Origin: Aricia agestis
Lineage: Eukaryota; Arthropoda; Insecta; Lepidoptera; Lycaenidae
Assembly (NCBI RefSeq): GCF_905147365.1
Contig: NC_056416.1
Span: 3,926,001-3,990,000 of the forward strand
Reading direction: 5' to 3'
DNA: 64,000 bases
Position 1 is the first letter of the stretch. Each line of letters starts with the position of its first letter. The position numbers and the translations under genes were made by a program. Positions 57,701-64,000 of the stretch are shown here, in pieces. The notes under the pieces were generated by a model that saw only the letters and a list, made by a program, of their open reading frames with translations, had not been told where the DNA came from and did no database searches.

Positions 57701-60700
57701 CTGTGCAATAGCTTTTGATTTTGACTGGCCTAATTTATTTTCTATTTCTTGTTTAAGGGGGAGGCGCACTTGATACTTGCCATCCGCCAGACGAATAGTT
57801 GTCTTGTTGTAAAAATCTACGACCTGTTGGTCAGCTAGGGGCATCGAAGATGACTCGGATATATCTTCCGATTGCCAAAATTGACTGATGTCGTTGATAT
57901 CGTGCACAATTATATTACACTTAAAGCTTCTTTTTACGTAACCGCTCAAAATCCAACCTAAGCGCGTTTTTTGCGCCAAAGGTAGATTTGGTCCGGCCTT
58001 ATAAATTCCATCCAACAATAAATTGCTAAAAACATCCACTCCAAGGAGAAGGTCTACTGGTCTTCTCACATTGAAGAAAGGATCAGCTAAAGGCAAATTT
58101 TCTAATGCGGGCCATTCTGGTTTAGGGAAGCTGTAGGAGGGCAGATTCTTGATTAAAGTATTCATGATATAAGCATCCGTTTCGAATGAGAAGTCTTCTT
58201 GATTAGACCTACACTTGATTTTAATAATTCCCTTGCAGTTGTTCTCCTTTTCGCCTATTCCAGTTATGGTTCCCTGGCAATGTTTGCGCGGTAAACCTAA
58301 AATATGAGCTACTCTCTCTGATATGAGCGTAGTCTCCGATCCTTGATCTAACAATGCCCTGATATTATGGTAGGTGCCATCCCGAGCCTGAACCCGCACC
58401 ATGGCTGTTGCCAACAGAATTTCGGGGTCCTTGCCCTCCACGGACACATGAGTGTTACCAACCTCTGGTTTCGAAATTTTCGACTCTGCATTTTTCGGCG
58501 TGAATGAACTGTTACAAAATGCATCGTGCAAAATTGAATTATGGTTGCCGTTGCATTCTCGACAACGTGATTCGGAATAACAACCTTTACCTTCATGATC
58601 GTAGAGACAATTTTTGCATAAATTCTTGTCAATAATTAATTTTCGCTTCAAATGATTAGGTAGTTCTAGAAATTTTGCGCAATAATATAAGCCATGTCCG
58701 CGGTTTGAACAATAATAACAAGCTGTTTTTACCAGATATGCAGGTTTATTGACTCGGTTACTTGATACTTTCGATTGCGAAAAATATGTTGGTTTCTTGT
58801 AATTAAAACGATTGTCTGAATTATTAGAGTTATGATTAAAATTATATGTATATTTTGCACTAGGCTTCGCCGTCGGATTTTCTTGTTTTTTCCGTGAAGT
58901 CTCTAGCGCTGTAAATTTTGTTTCAAGAAAATCTAGAAATTCCTTTAGACTAGGTAATTCCCTCGGTTGCTTTAATGATGCTACGTACTCGTTGTATGTG
59001 TCGGCGTCAAGTTTTTGGCTCAAAATATGTACAAGTAGAGGATCCCACGTACTTATATCTACACCTAGATTTTTTATAGCGTTTAATGATTCCAGTGACG
59101 TATCGTGGATTCTCTTGATATGTCCTAACGATGCTTGCTGCGACACTGGAAGGTTCATTAACGTATTGATATGCGACGTAAAAATAAGTTTCCTATTATT
59201 ATACCTATTATTTAATATCTCCCAGCAGGTGATGTAATTATCTGAGCTAATCTGCAGATGTTGAACTAACCGCTCAGCTTCACCTCGGAGCTTGCCCTTT
59301 AAAAATTGCATCTTCTGTGCGCCTGATAGAGATGCGTTGGTGTGGATAGTCTCCGTGAATAAGTCCTTGAATGACGTCCACTGCTGGAAACTGCCGCTAA
59401 AAGTAGGCAACTCCATCTGCGGAGTTGACTTCTCCCTATGACACATGGACCTGATTTTCCTATTGATAGACCTCTTGATGTCTTCGTACAATTGTTCGTA
59501 TTGATAAAATGCTGAATCATATTCCTTATTTTTACCCTCTAGCTCACTATCTATCTCAAGATGTAAAGAATCAATTACCGACCAACGAGATTGTAAAGTT
59601 TTCAGTATGTCATCCAGCTCCCATTTATCTAACTCCGTATCTAAGTTAACACTAGTTACCTTTCTCTGTAGAGCCCTGAAGTTGCTCGCTTGCTTCTTGA
59701 GCAACTCGTCCGTCCTGCTGTTGACGCCCTGAGCCCTGAAAGTTACCTGATTTTCTCCCTCTTGCACGCCGTCTGGCCTTGCTGCTGGAGACGAGGTGCG
59801 CGCGGGTGGCTGCGGCGTCGACGCGCCGCCCAACGGAGTCGCCGGCCGCAGCAGCGATGTAGTCGGCTTGGCGTCCCGTGCTTGATAGTTGACGATGACC
59901 GACCGGATGTGCCCGTAGCGCTCCTTGGTTGACTCGAACTGGTCGGTCACGAAATAATCGTGAGACTTGTCGCTGTAACCACATAGCTTGAAGTGGTTAT
60001 TTTGAAACTCCTGCCAGTATTGATCCAGGGTTTCCAGTCTCCTCCTGATGTAGTCACCGGTCTTGCGCTCCGGCCCATCTTTCTTGAAATTGGAGTAGAG
60101 CTGCTCAATGGCTCCAACCAACTGTTGCTGAATTGATAGTAGATCTTCCATCTTTACTCTTGATATAACTTCCTTGATAAAAAATGCACTGCAATCCAAT
60201 GTCTACTGATCCCTTCACGAAAAGTCACACTGTCTGTGTTTTCACTCGCGAAGTCCTTATTATTCACGAAGCACCTTGCTAGGATCACTTCACGAAATAA
60301 TAATAAACGAAGGACCATAAAGGATGTAGCGTCCTTGATTAACTACTACTCCTTTTACTTGATAAATGAAACGATAGACTTGATATACCGTTACTTGATT
60401 TATTGATATACTTGATGATCAAATGACCCGGGTGTGCGAGCACGCGCGATCGCCTTGATTGATCGATGCGAACTGATTTTAATAAAATAATTAACTAATT
60501 ACGCGAGCGCGTCCTAAACGCTGACTCCTTAAAACCCTAAAACTGCTTGATGTACGATATGGATCGTACACCAACTATAAACTAAAGTCCATGCGGACGA
60601 AGTCGCTAGTATAATAATTAGGCTCTATCTTTGATTTTTTGGGCCATTTTGACATATCGTTTTGACTTTTATAATGCTACTGCTGAAAGCGTACATAGAT

Positions 60701-63242
60701 ATTTAACAGCATCAGGCGAGTACTTGTTGGTTAAAACCCTTTTCCTATTGGAATTTGGAAGTCGGTTAAAATACCTCATTATTAGTAGTAGAGTGGTTGC
60801 GGGAGTGCGGTCGGAAGCCTGGCCCGGGCGGCAGGTTCTTCTGCACACAGCAGTTCACGCCGGGGCTGAAGTGTAGCTCCACGTGGAACCTGTGAATATA
60901 AAAATACGCCATTTTGTTAAAGATGGTTAGCAAGATGGAGGACTGAAGTACGAATTAAGAGGAGTCCCATACAAACGTCCATTGTTTCGTCCCTGGATAA
61001 TGCCGGTAGAGTTATGATTTTTTTTCCTGAATATCTATGGCCACTATTAGCATGTCCCTATGTTTTCTTTTTTTTTTTTTCATAATTTTATTATTAAAAA
61101 AGATAAGAACGTCCAAAAACCCAAAAAAATGGCCAGATTTTCCTCTGTGTTCAAACACCCAGAAAACAAAACTGGCTAGAATTTAGATGACATAACTCAT
61201 ACTCAACTAATGAAATTTAGTTGACATAACTCGAACAGACAGACAGGCACATCACTCATAAAACGCCTCTATTTTTGACCCGTGACCGACTTCCAAAAAG
61301 GACGAGGTAATTGCGTAGGGGTTATTAAAAACGGGAGTGGGCCGTGAGGTCGAAGTCGAAAGTATTGAGGAAGTTTGATCAATGATCAAATTTCCTCAAT
61401 ACTTCCCAAAAAACGCAAAAAAAAAACGTCATCCTTACCACATCTTATAGTAACACGTTTGAGCAAGCGAAAGCGCGATGTAGGAGACGGCACGGCGCCA
61501 TCTATTATGAATTTTTGGAACTAACTTATATTTGAACAAATTTACGCATTTTCACCCCCTTACAACCCTTTTTTGCAGTTAAAAAGTAGTGTCCTTTCTC
61601 AGACCTTAGACTATCTGTGTACAAAATTTCATTACAATCGGTTCGGTAGTTTTGGCGTGAAAGCGAGGCAGACAGACAGGCAGACTCGCATTTATAATAT
61701 TAGTATAGATGTAGTAGTATGGGTACAGGTTCCCTAGAACATTTTTTGACATGATTACTATCAAGCTAATTTTTCGCTTCATTTAGATAAGACGAACTAC
61801 AATTTCCTCTGTGAAATTCTCGAAAGTGGTAGCTAACAGAGATTCGATTTGATGGTCCTACAATATGGATTGTTCTATTGAATATATTCGTAGGACAATG
61901 TTACTTTTTATGTAACAAATAATATTAACCTATCAACATACAAAAAATCAGCTGGTTAGGGTTCCGTTTTAGGGTAAACAAGTCATTACTTTCGAAACAT
62001 AACGAACCTTTCCTCCGAGCAGGGATCCTTCGTGGGATCCTCGTACAGCATAACGACTATCTGCGACATGTAGTTTAACTCCGACACCATCGACACGTAC
62101 TCCATCGCGCGACGCCATTGCTCGTCTTTTACCACCTGTAATAATTCATTTTACTCGCTATAAAGTAATTTTATCTTGATCGGGTGTAATCTAGGGCGTT
62201 ATCATGAGCATTTGTTTCAAGTTGAATAATGTTATCCATGTATAGGTTAAGCCCAGCGGATTATTTGTAACTGAGCTTAACTTGACATAGCCCGGTCAAA
62301 TTATGTCATTATTTGTCTATTATGTGCAAATCTCTATTATAGTTTGTGCGTTCTAAGATGATATGGGTGACAGTTTTCATGTTCCTTGCTACGGGTTTTT
62401 TTTACAAGAAAACAAAAAAAAAATCAAAATGTAATAAATTATATTCCATCTACAAAAACAAATGTTTCCTATAATTTTTTTTAATTGAATAAAAATGAAA
62501 AGATGCTAAATGCTAACCTATTAATAAGAATTATAAATATTAACTGTGAAATAGGAGTATAAAATTATTGTTACGAAAACATTTGAAAAATGTCATATGC
62601 ATGGAATGGAACTTATGTCAATAGAGATTGACTCTGTTGAATCGAAATCAAATCGATAAAAAAGGGCGGCCATCTTAAATCGCCGGCACCACTGAAATGT
62701 CAGTACGAAATCGATAATTTCGATTGCAATTCCTTTACGAAGTGATTCGATATTTTTAAATTATCGATTAATTTTTGTTAGGTAACTTCCCTACTATTGT
62801 CAATTATAATGTGTCACGCATATCATCATAAAACGCACAAACTATAGCGTCCACCGGGTCGGAATCCGAGCGTACGGTGCGGACGTAGCGTCGTGATTTA
62901 TAATTATTTGTCAAGCGCAGAAATGACGTTCCAATGCACACAGCACCATAGAAATCAATAAAAAGCAACGAATCCGTCCGCTGCGTACGCTCCTATTCCT
63001 ATTCGGTGGACGCGCACCTCTACATTGAAATTGAGTTGACATAACTCGAACAAATTATGCCGTCATAAGCCCATTTTCAAATTGTCTTCACATAACTCGA
63101 ATAAACGATGTCGCCATCTGTACTCACGTCCAGCAGGCCGCCGTACCGCAGCACGGTGAGCAGGGAGTGCACGTGGCTCTCGCTGGTGAAGTACAGGCGC
63201 GTGCGCACGTGACGCCCCGGGCTCGACACGCCGTGACTGTAC
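42251..63242 (-). CDS. PPIP5K: PPIP5K/VIP1 diphosphoinositol pentakisphosphate kinase (5' incomplete)
   Basis: Thirteen exons join in phase, 633 codons plus stop: 63242-63128, 62135-62008, 60889-60775, 51550-51473, 51391-51306, 50975-50855, 49918-49837, 47612-47445, 47033-46866, 46291-46165, 44638-44580, 43228-43119, 42796-42251. The first three encode the end of the histidine-phosphatase-like domain (SPGRHVRTRLYFTSESHVHS, ELNYMSQIVVMLYEDP, RFHVELHFSPG), near identical to animal PPIP5K. Later exons give the low-complexity C-terminal region, with conserved LFSTAVISGSSSAPNL and RPLETLHNALSLRQLD. The ATP-grasp kinase domain that makes inositol pyrophosphates lies beyond the right edge. The intron after 50855 appears to be GC-AG, and the acceptor at 47613 is weak. 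An intron of 9.2 kb holds a whole BEL element in sense. The last exon is the least conserved. Confidence 0.92.
42948..43046 (-). repeat. RTE-like 3' fragment, inverted
   Basis: Complement reads actagatgccgcccgcaatt, ccgttgcgccaaaattc and aaaagtatcctatacg as in 2775-2982. Lies in the last PPIP5K intron. Confidence 0.65.
43250..44575. other. PPIP5K intron, no gene recognised
   Basis: A short dispersed phrase (gttgccactttttaatttct) at 43555-43600 recurs at 36493 and 37560. Otherwise nothing supportable. Confidence 0.4.
44808..44856. repeat. Perfect 23-bp inverted repeat, 3-nt loop
   Basis: agagaagacatgacatttta(aca) pairs exactly with 44834-44856 around agc. In a PPIP5K intron. Confidence 0.9.
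44870..46160. other. PPIP5K intron, no gene recognised
   Basis: Holds a diverged copy (about 45225-45345) of the repeat at 63480-63660. No other unit recognised. Confidence 0.4.
46770..46820 (-). repeat. Short LINE coding remnant, second copy
   Basis: Matches 21735-21790 (gttcgggaactaacccggcg). Confidence 0.5.
46866..47612 (-). CDS. PPIP5K: PPIP5K exons with LFSTAVISGSSSAPNL and LETLHNALSLRQLD
   Basis: Exons 47612-47445 and 47033-46866, each 168 nt and in matching phase. The two blocks occur in this order in vertebrate PPIP5K, which confirms the gene in its otherwise variable tail. The DNA is very GC-rich and leaves long open frames on the other strand that are not genes. Confidence 0.9.
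47925..48003. repeat. GC-rich ggcgtacgtact tandem repeat
   Basis: About six 12-bp units of the form tggcgtacgtac/tcggcgtacgca. In a PPIP5K intron, just upstream (in gene sense) of exon 47612-47445. On the gene strand the units carry GTACGTACGCC. Confidence 0.85.
48125..49830. other. PPIP5K intron, AT-rich, no gene recognised
   Basis: No coding frame with family similarity. The only structure supported is the hairpin at 49543-49595. Confidence 0.4.
49543..49595. repeat. Perfect 20-bp inverted repeat, 13-nt loop
   Basis: aacaagaaacggacggcaaa pairs with tttgccgtccgtttcttgtt. Confidence 0.9.
49922..50850. other. PPIP5K intron, no gene recognised
   Basis: Non-coding; no shared repeat recognised between the exons at 49918 and 50855. 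Confidence 0.4.
51660..52123 (+). repeat. RTE-like 3' fragment cut by the BEL element
   Basis: Three partial tandem units around cgctaatctcaggaactact. Its continuation (ctataaactaaagtccatgc ... cgaagtcgctagt) is at 60576-60610, on the far side of the BEL element. Confidence 0.7.
52129..52374 (-). repeat. BEL 3' LTR with seven CTTGAT words
   Basis: 246 bp. CTTGAT starts at 52138, 52162, 52183, 52198, 52215, 52258 and 52350. The 5' LTR has the same set. Confidence 0.95.
52706..60199 (-). CDS. BEL gag-pol-env polyprotein, 2497 codons
   Basis: Approximate order by residue: gag with a DUF1759-like part (MELPTFSGSFQQW, 263-275), zinc knuckles near 494-550 (CYYCSNRGHG, CRECNGNH); aspartic protease LLDQGSETTLIS (616-627); RT with YMDD at 1018-1021; RNase H near 1190 (HGFSDAST); integrase HHCC finger from 1498 and catalytic Asp regions near 1568 and 1634 (YSDQGTTF). 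An envelope follows in frame: signal-like hydrophobic stretch near 1895, furin-like RTRR then GLINGVGNIANSLFG near 2007, transmembrane segment near 2430-2446. The last part matches the Gypsy Env/baculovirus F superfamily. A second ATG at residue 17 may be the true start. The last about 50 codons are Gly/Ala-rich and shifted by a 16-bp duplication (52845-52876). Confidence 0.93.
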   Translation of the reverse strand: MDCSAFFIKEVISRVKMEDLLSIQQQLVGAIEQLYSNFKKDGPERKTGDYIRRRLETLDQYWQEFQNNHFKLCGYSDKSHDYFVTDQFESTKERYGHIRSVIVNYQARDAKPTTSLLRPATPLGGASTPQPPARTSSPAARPDGVQEGENQVTFRAQGVNSRTDELLKKQASNFRALQRKVTSVNLDTELDKWELDDILKTLQSRWSVIDSLHLEIDSELEGKNKEYDSAFYQYEQLYEDIKRSINRKIRSMCHREKSTPQMELPTFSGSFQQWTSFKDLFTETIHTNASLSGAQKMQFLKGKLRGEAERLVQHLQISSDNYITCWEILNNRYNNRKLIFTSHINTLMNLPVSQQASLGHIKRIHDTSLESLNAIKNLGVDISTWDPLLVHILSQKLDADTYNEYVASLKQPRELPSLKEFLDFLETKFTALETSRKKQENPTAKPSAKYTYNFNHNSNNSDNRFNYKKPTYFSQSKVSSNRVNKPAYLVKTACYYCSNRGHGLYYCAKFLELPNHLKRKLIIDKNLCKNCLYDHEGKGCYSESRCRECNGNHNSILHDAFCNSSFTPKNAESKISKPEVGNTHVSVEGKDPEILLATAMVRVQARDGTYHNIRALLDQGSETTLISERVAHILGLPRKHCQGTITGIGEKENNCKGIIKIKCRSNQEDFSFETDAYIMNTLIKNLPSYSFPKPEWPALENLPLADPFFNVRRPVDLLLGVDVFSNLLLDGIYKAGPNLPLAQKTRLGWILSGYVKRSFKCNIIVHDINDISQFWQSEDISESSSMPLADQQVVDFYNKTTIRLADGKYQVRLPLKQEIENKLGQSKSKAIAQFKQLERKFNKNLNIAQEYKLFINEYKQLGHNMIHSNNSESSDYYLPHHCVIRNESTTTKLRVVFNASSPSSTGLSLNDLMERGPNLQQDLQSLLIKWRQFRFGFTSDVEKMFRVVWLHPDDQKYQKIFWRDSFFDELSIFQLTTVTYGTKAAPFLAMMTLRRLAQDERQNYQDSSAPKVIESAFYMDDLVYGSHSVESAKRLIQDIVAILKSGGFNLRKWKANNQDIIPTSNNSNNDQLNYDFKNTESSKTLGLSWNPQQDQFTFTSKLDFKTKIPTKRILLSNISKLFDPLGWLSPISTKIKLLFQQVWQLQLKWDEPLPENIIKEWESMKIDLENISNFYMPRWLGITENNVIELHGFSDASTKCYACVVYCKVNTHGQTSVTMIAGKSRLVPVNNKLTLPKLELCGALLLIKLLSKIKSCLETYQINTYCWVDSMVVLGWINGVPERWKPFVANRVKQIVDVVPPSSWNYVKSEENPADSASRGLSASQLKDHELWFKGPTWLKTENLSHIQKTFITDQEVRKTKKVVASVTQNQQENIIKILLQKYSSLSKIARILAWIYRFISKKQIVNKYLTISEIKQANIKIIKQCQQEYFSEEIEALKKGKSVASKSKICMLNPILDQDQVLRVGGRLKHANINLDMKHPIIIPKGSRLSELIIDQCHELTFHGGAKLTSGIIRQKYWLVGGLKATKKRIYQCVKCRKHSPSQHYQIMGDLPTSRVNPSRPFYHTGVDNTGHVFVKANKGRGILTTKGYVAVFVCMVTKAIHLELVSDLTTSAFLAALRRMSARRGVPKNMYSDQGTTFIGANKVLQEEYQQILCKFENTEFIDEVTRMGIKWHFNAPSWPSAGGLWEASVKSLKYHMKRVIGEQRLTFEEYSTLLSQLEACINQRPLCAMTEDPDDLNCLTPSHFLTSGPHLAFFDTETDLRTRWHHTQKLFEDIWKKWRQEYLTQLAVRSKWRLPQENIKVNDIVLIQDSNLPAGRWPLGRVLELHPGSDGFVRVVTLKTKSGIMKRPIVKLSILPVNQEQSDENIKNPDDDVKQVYHVTKPIKRNNNYSFSKLVFTILLFIMTFISSSEGSFNVTPLQNQSLYFDKVTNMALIMDEWRLVVYYDMSPYWEGSLTASKYLDYLQNICDSKQDHSQCAAIMLQLRHGYEQLSHYNNVMMSKQTSRTRRGLINGVGNIANSLFGILDSNFAEKYEQDIELIKKNQDHLAVLWKNQTSVVEAEFNLLKRTEDIMNKQHKIINLRLNQVEQQLNAAKKENLENNDFILSAIVASNLLNHLKEMQNTLLDTMTNIYNGQLSLHLLTPDQLRQELNTISGKISKDLCVPFENISLPNIYHLLKIKARMSTNYLLFETKIPLVHRDSFEIHKIIAVPRLVNNSIMINIKPVSSYLAINLQKDALLPITESDLKTCLQQESGTLLCRSRSPVYSLKDDESLCEKDAASGRCRIYHEPCRSQWHELHQVNTYFYFYCQEQNVKVLCNDQVSSLQLFQAGLLTTNQGCLLKFKDFTVYTHKQEVSDLHIKADVTAPKLSPINYLFNISVPSNGTISAGDEDVSEHSRQLTHLQKQIEEIKQTVPLYDSVSSHDIHHYTATYVIVIVAAVGAGVCWSRCLGSAQVPAPAVGAGGGGAGGAARRAGGAAHPGGGEAAAALLLHSGD
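52845..52876. repeat. 16-bp tandem duplication at the envelope tail
   Basis: agacacctgctccaac occurs twice in a row, right after the transmembrane codons in gene sense. Sixteen is not a multiple of three, so the tail is read in another frame from here. Confidence 0.9.
60325..60570 (-). repeat. BEL 5' LTR
   Basis: 246 bp, one base different from the 3' LTR. It should hold the element's promoter; no TATA box stands out on the minus strand. Confidence 0.95.
60960..61185 (+). repeat. ccctggacaatgc-family repeat, copy 2
   Basis: Matches 12890-13105 with a longer T run; in a PPIP5K intron. Confidence 0.7.
61360..61404. repeat. 21-bp inverted repeat, 3-nt loop
   Basis: aagtattgaggaagtttgat(c) pairs with 61384-61404, one mismatch. 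Confidence 0.9.
61455..61710 (+). repeat. RTE-like 3' fragment
   Basis: Same order as 38665-38925: gcgatgtaggagac, acaaaatttcattacaatcg, GACA tract, tttataatattagtatag. Confidence 0.65.
62008..62135 (-). CDS. PPIP5K: PPIP5K exon: ELNYMSQIVVMLYEDP
   Basis: 42 codons plus two nt; acceptor TTACAG, donor AG|GTTCGT. Part of the phosphatase-like domain. Joins exon 60889 through a split Arg. Confidence 0.95.
62340..62844 (-). mobile_element. TA-duplicating MITE, copy 2
   Basis: Uninterrupted inverted copy of 4676-5369, TA on both sides. Includes the internal block ggcggccatcttaaatcgcc. Confidence 0.8.
62847..63013. mobile_element. Foldback MITE abutting copy 2
   Basis: gcgtccaccgggtcggaatc and the inverse of cctattcggtggacgc pair imperfectly over about 30 bp; 167 bp. 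Confidence 0.65.
63128..63242 (-). CDS. PPIP5K: PPIP5K first visible exon: RLYFTSESHVHS
   Basis: One nt plus 38 codons, acceptor CCCCAG|G, donor GAC|GTGAGT. SPGRHVRTRLYFTSESHVHS is almost invariant in animal PPIP5K. Confidence 0.95.
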
Positions 63243-63292
63243 CTGGGGATGAGAGTGATTGATTGGTTGATTCATTTGTGATGAGTGGTATA

Positions 63293-63668
63293 TAGGGTGT
63301 AACAAAACTAGGGCCGGTATAAATAGTCAGTACTTAAGATGCGACCCGGTCTCAAGACGCGGCTCGGCTCTGTGATTGGTCCAAATTTTGACAGCCAACC
63401 AATCACAGAGCCTAAACCGTGTGTTGAGACCGAGATGTATCTTGAGTACTGACTATTTATACCGGCCTTAGTGATAATACATTAAGGGTGTGTACATGTT
63501 TTACGTAGAGAGTTCACTGTGAAAGTAGCAGCGCTAAAAGACCGTAATTTTTTTCACTTTTGTATGGGGAAACTCGTGACGCTGAGGCGCTTGTCTACAA
63601 GGAACACATATGACATAAACATCCTTTAGTGCTACCAGTTACCACTTTGTTTTGTTACATCCTGTAGA
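63293..63668. repeat. Repeat with gtgtaacaaaac ends, carrying a nested MITE
   Basis: agggtgtaacaaaact at the left and gttttgttacatcctgta at the right look like inverted ends. The body (cccatacaaaag complement) matches 28985-29090. A foldback MITE (63311-63468, ends gggccggtataaatagtcag and inverse, CTA/TTA flanks) sits inside its left end. Confidence 0.65.
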
Positions 63669-63669
63669 A

Positions 63670-64000
63670 GGTTAAGGAGATGATAGTAAAAGCCACATTA
63701 TACTCTATGATCTTTTGGCGAAAGTGCAGGAGAGAGAAATAGGGCAATGTGTCATCGTTTGATCGCAATCACAATCGCGTGTTGTATACGTACGTGCGTA
63801 CGTAGGTGCACCCGTCCCTATCTCTCTACGCAATGAGTTTCTAAAATACTAGAGTAGCAATGTCTTACAAAAGATTCTCAGAAATGCGTAACCACTTTTT
63901 TGTTCAAAAGACAATGTCAAGTCATATATTCGTTATGTCATTATGTATGTGAGATATGCCTGCAGGCATCTTCGAAGTGGCAACGCGTTGCTACCGTAAA
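63670..64000. other. Right edge, PPIP5K intron
   Basis: No exon recognised; upstream PPIP5K exons must lie further right. Confidence 0.4.

Larger units (their letters stand above)
52129..60570 (-). mobile_element. Complete BEL/Pao retrotransposon with envelope
   Basis: LTRs at 60325-60570 (5') and 52129-52374 (3'), 246 bp each, TG...CA, differing at one base (gacccgtgtg / gacccgggtg). Five-bp duplication CCAAC at 52124-52128 and 60571-60575. Just inside the 5' LTR, TGGTCCTTCG is a candidate tRNA primer site. A purine-rich GTGGGAGCA precedes the 3' LTR. One large frame encodes gag, protease, RT, RNase H, integrase and an envelope. It interrupts an RTE-like fragment in a PPIP5K intron and lies in the gene's sense. 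Near-identical LTRs show very recent insertion. Confidence 0.95.

Overview
The window looks like one arm of a lepidopteran (moth or butterfly) nuclear chromosome. It has AT-rich DNA, short GC-richer exons in long introns, two GC-AG introns, and many repeat families typical of Lepidoptera: tRNA-derived SINEs, RTE-like 3' ends, the GGGGGCAAACGAG family, the agggttccgt family, mariner and BEL. No bacterial-style operons, rRNA genes or CRISPR arrays are present. Species cannot be told from the sequence. || Four host genes can be reconstructed from exons whose phases join without a break. (1) A PP2C-type Ser/Thr phosphatase of the PPM1E/PPM1F type lies on the minus strand. Six exons between 27371 and 5388 are seen and its 3' end is beyond the left edge. 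(2) A small FABP/CRABP-type lipid-binding protein lies on the plus strand, four exons, 34559-38111, 137 aa. (3) ARL6IP1, an ER-shaping membrane protein, lies on the plus strand, three exons, 40699-41505, 190 aa. (4) The C-terminal half of PPIP5K (VIP1), the diphosphoinositol pentakisphosphate kinase, lies on the minus strand, thirteen exons from 63242 down to the stop at 42251, with its 5' part beyond the right edge. ARL6IP1 and PPIP5K converge. The genes share no evident pathway; this is ordinary eukaryotic gene order. || Most of the rest is mobile DNA. There is a complete 8.4-kb BEL/Pao element with a Gypsy/baculovirus-F-type envelope (52129-60570), inserted in sense inside a PPIP5K intron. 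Its LTRs differ at one position and it has a 5-bp target duplication. There is an intact mariner (10404-11695), a 5'-truncated LINE with an open 644-codon reverse transcriptase (7290-9512), a 559-bp solo LTR with a 4-bp target duplication (29812-30370), and a PIF/Harbinger derivative (27713-28259). Many foldback MITEs are present; several have target duplications that suggest hAT, Mutator-like, Harbinger or TA-type families. A frameshifted fragment with motifs of an alphavirus-like RNA-virus helicase (about 28712-28980) looks like an endogenous viral element. || The least expected signal is in the BEL element. The hexamer CTTGAT (ATCAAG in element sense) occurs about 47 times by eye in 8.4 kb, seven times in each 246-bp LTR, on one strand only and in several reading frames. 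Base composition predicts about three. No feature type explains this.
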